Source of the DNA: Limosilactobacillus viscerum
GTDB taxonomy: Bacteria; Bacillota; Bacilli; Lactobacillales; Lactobacillaceae
Assembly: GCF_947387525.1 (NCBI RefSeq)
Contig: NZ_CANDNW010000001.1
Coordinates: 111,813 to 175,812 of the forward strand
Reading direction: 5' to 3'
DNA length: 64,000 bases
A model generated the notes under the pieces. It was given only the letters and a program-made list of their open reading frames with translations, made no database searches and was not told the DNA's origin. Every line of letters starts with the position of its first letter. Positions within the stretch are counted from its first letter, which is position 1. Positions 63,621 to 64,000 of the stretch are shown here, piece by piece. The position numbers and the translations under genes are program-made.

Positions 63621-64000
63621 TTAGAAATTGGTCATCTGTAATATACTTCATGAATACTTCCAAAGGTGTTTGATAATTAAGTGATTTGCGTGGAATGTTA
63701 TTACGGCGTGTCATAATTTGCTGGATTAATTCATCAGGTAGTGAGCGAAAATCCATGCCTTTCTTTAGTCCATCACGCCGAATAATACCATTATTGTTTT
63801 CGTTTAACCCCCGTTGATTGGGAGCACCAACTTCTGCAAAGTAGGCACTAATATCATGCTTATTAGCGATCTCACGCCATTCCGCAAACTCTTTACCATT
63901 ATCAAATGTGATGGACTTAAAGGGGTGCCGTGGTATTTTGGCAAGCCATTGGTCAAGGTGAGTGTTAACACATTCGGCAGTACGATGATGAATGTTAAGA
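63621..64000 (-). mobile_element. IS30-family transposase, C-terminal part at window edge
   Basis: The leftward frame runs from the window end to a TAA at 63623-63621 (about 126 codons). It has SITFDNGKEFAEW (catalytic Asp) and APNQRGLNENNNGIIRRDG (catalytic Glu), followed by PRKSLNYQTPLEVF, the IS30 tail. The N-terminal part and the other IS end lie outside the window. No frameshift is visible in the part present, so the element may be intact. Confidence 0.9.

Noticed and set aside
1-64000. CRISPR array
   Set aside because: No regularly spaced direct repeats were seen.

Overview
The window is about 64 kb around a chromosomal replication origin of a low-to-mid GC, Gram-positive lactic acid bacterium. 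Gene order (rlmH, walRKHIJ-htrA, dnaB-rplI-gdpP, rpsR-ssb-rpsF, gyrA-gyrB-recF-yaaA-dnaN-dnaA, rpmH-rnpA-yidC-jag-mnmE-mnmG), a 1,3-propanediol dehydrogenase of the reuteri type and the general protein character point to Limosilactobacillus (reuteri/fermentum group). The species cannot be fixed from the sequence alone. Strand bias supports an origin near 44.3-46.2 kb: almost all genes from about 5.6 to 45.8 kb, apart from a few local inversions, read leftward, and those from 46.3 to 58.9 kb read rightward.

Layout. 0.2-3.1 kb: an aromatic-amino-acid catabolic operon (aromatic aminotransferase, D-2-hydroxyacid dehydrogenase, GNAT protein) preceded by a 26-codon leader peptide with a Tyr-Tyr-Phe-Trp-Phe run and a textbook set of competing hairpins. 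3.2-5.6 kb: an Rrf2 regulator and a PadR-DUF1700-DUF4097 envelope operon. 5.6-11.3 kb: an apparently solitary DNA methyltransferase, redox dehydrogenases, rlmH with a dense DnaA-box cluster upstream, and a PgpA-like phosphatase. 11.4-18.3 kb: the WalRK operon through htrA. 18.4-21.3 kb: an HxlR regulator and two aldo/keto reductases bracketed by two identical tRNA-Lys genes. 21.4-26.7 kb: a sulfur amino acid locus, with a metB/metC-like fused ORF under a Met T-box, PPK2, and a TcyP cystine transporter preceded by a Cys-Cys-Ala-Cys-Cys leader peptide. 26.8-35.6 kb: alcohol dehydrogenase, an MFS transporter with a small zinc-ribbon protein, dnaB, rplI, gdpP, deoR and deoC. 35.7-46.4 kb: replication and ribosomal operons plus a bipartite oriC with DnaA boxes, DnaA-trios and an AT-rich zone. 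46.3-56.5 kb: rpmH to lepB, including asnB and a Lys-type murE. 56.7-64 kb: an orphan PTS EIIC, a DUF915 hydrolase, asparaginase, an amino acid permease with a class I amidotransferase-fold hydrolase, a third aldo/keto reductase, and an IS30-family transposase cut by the window edge.

The main theme beyond housekeeping is amino-acid-sensing RNA control. There are two leader-peptide attenuators (aromatic and cysteine) and one Met T-box, each matched to the function of the gene downstream. The second theme is chromosome organisation signals: three exact Noc-type 14-bp palindromes in intergenic DNA, two near-consensus parS sites inside gyrA and the asparaginase gene, and a second DnaA-box cluster about 35 kb from dnaA. 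Assignments rest on motif and family recognition by eye; no searches were run.
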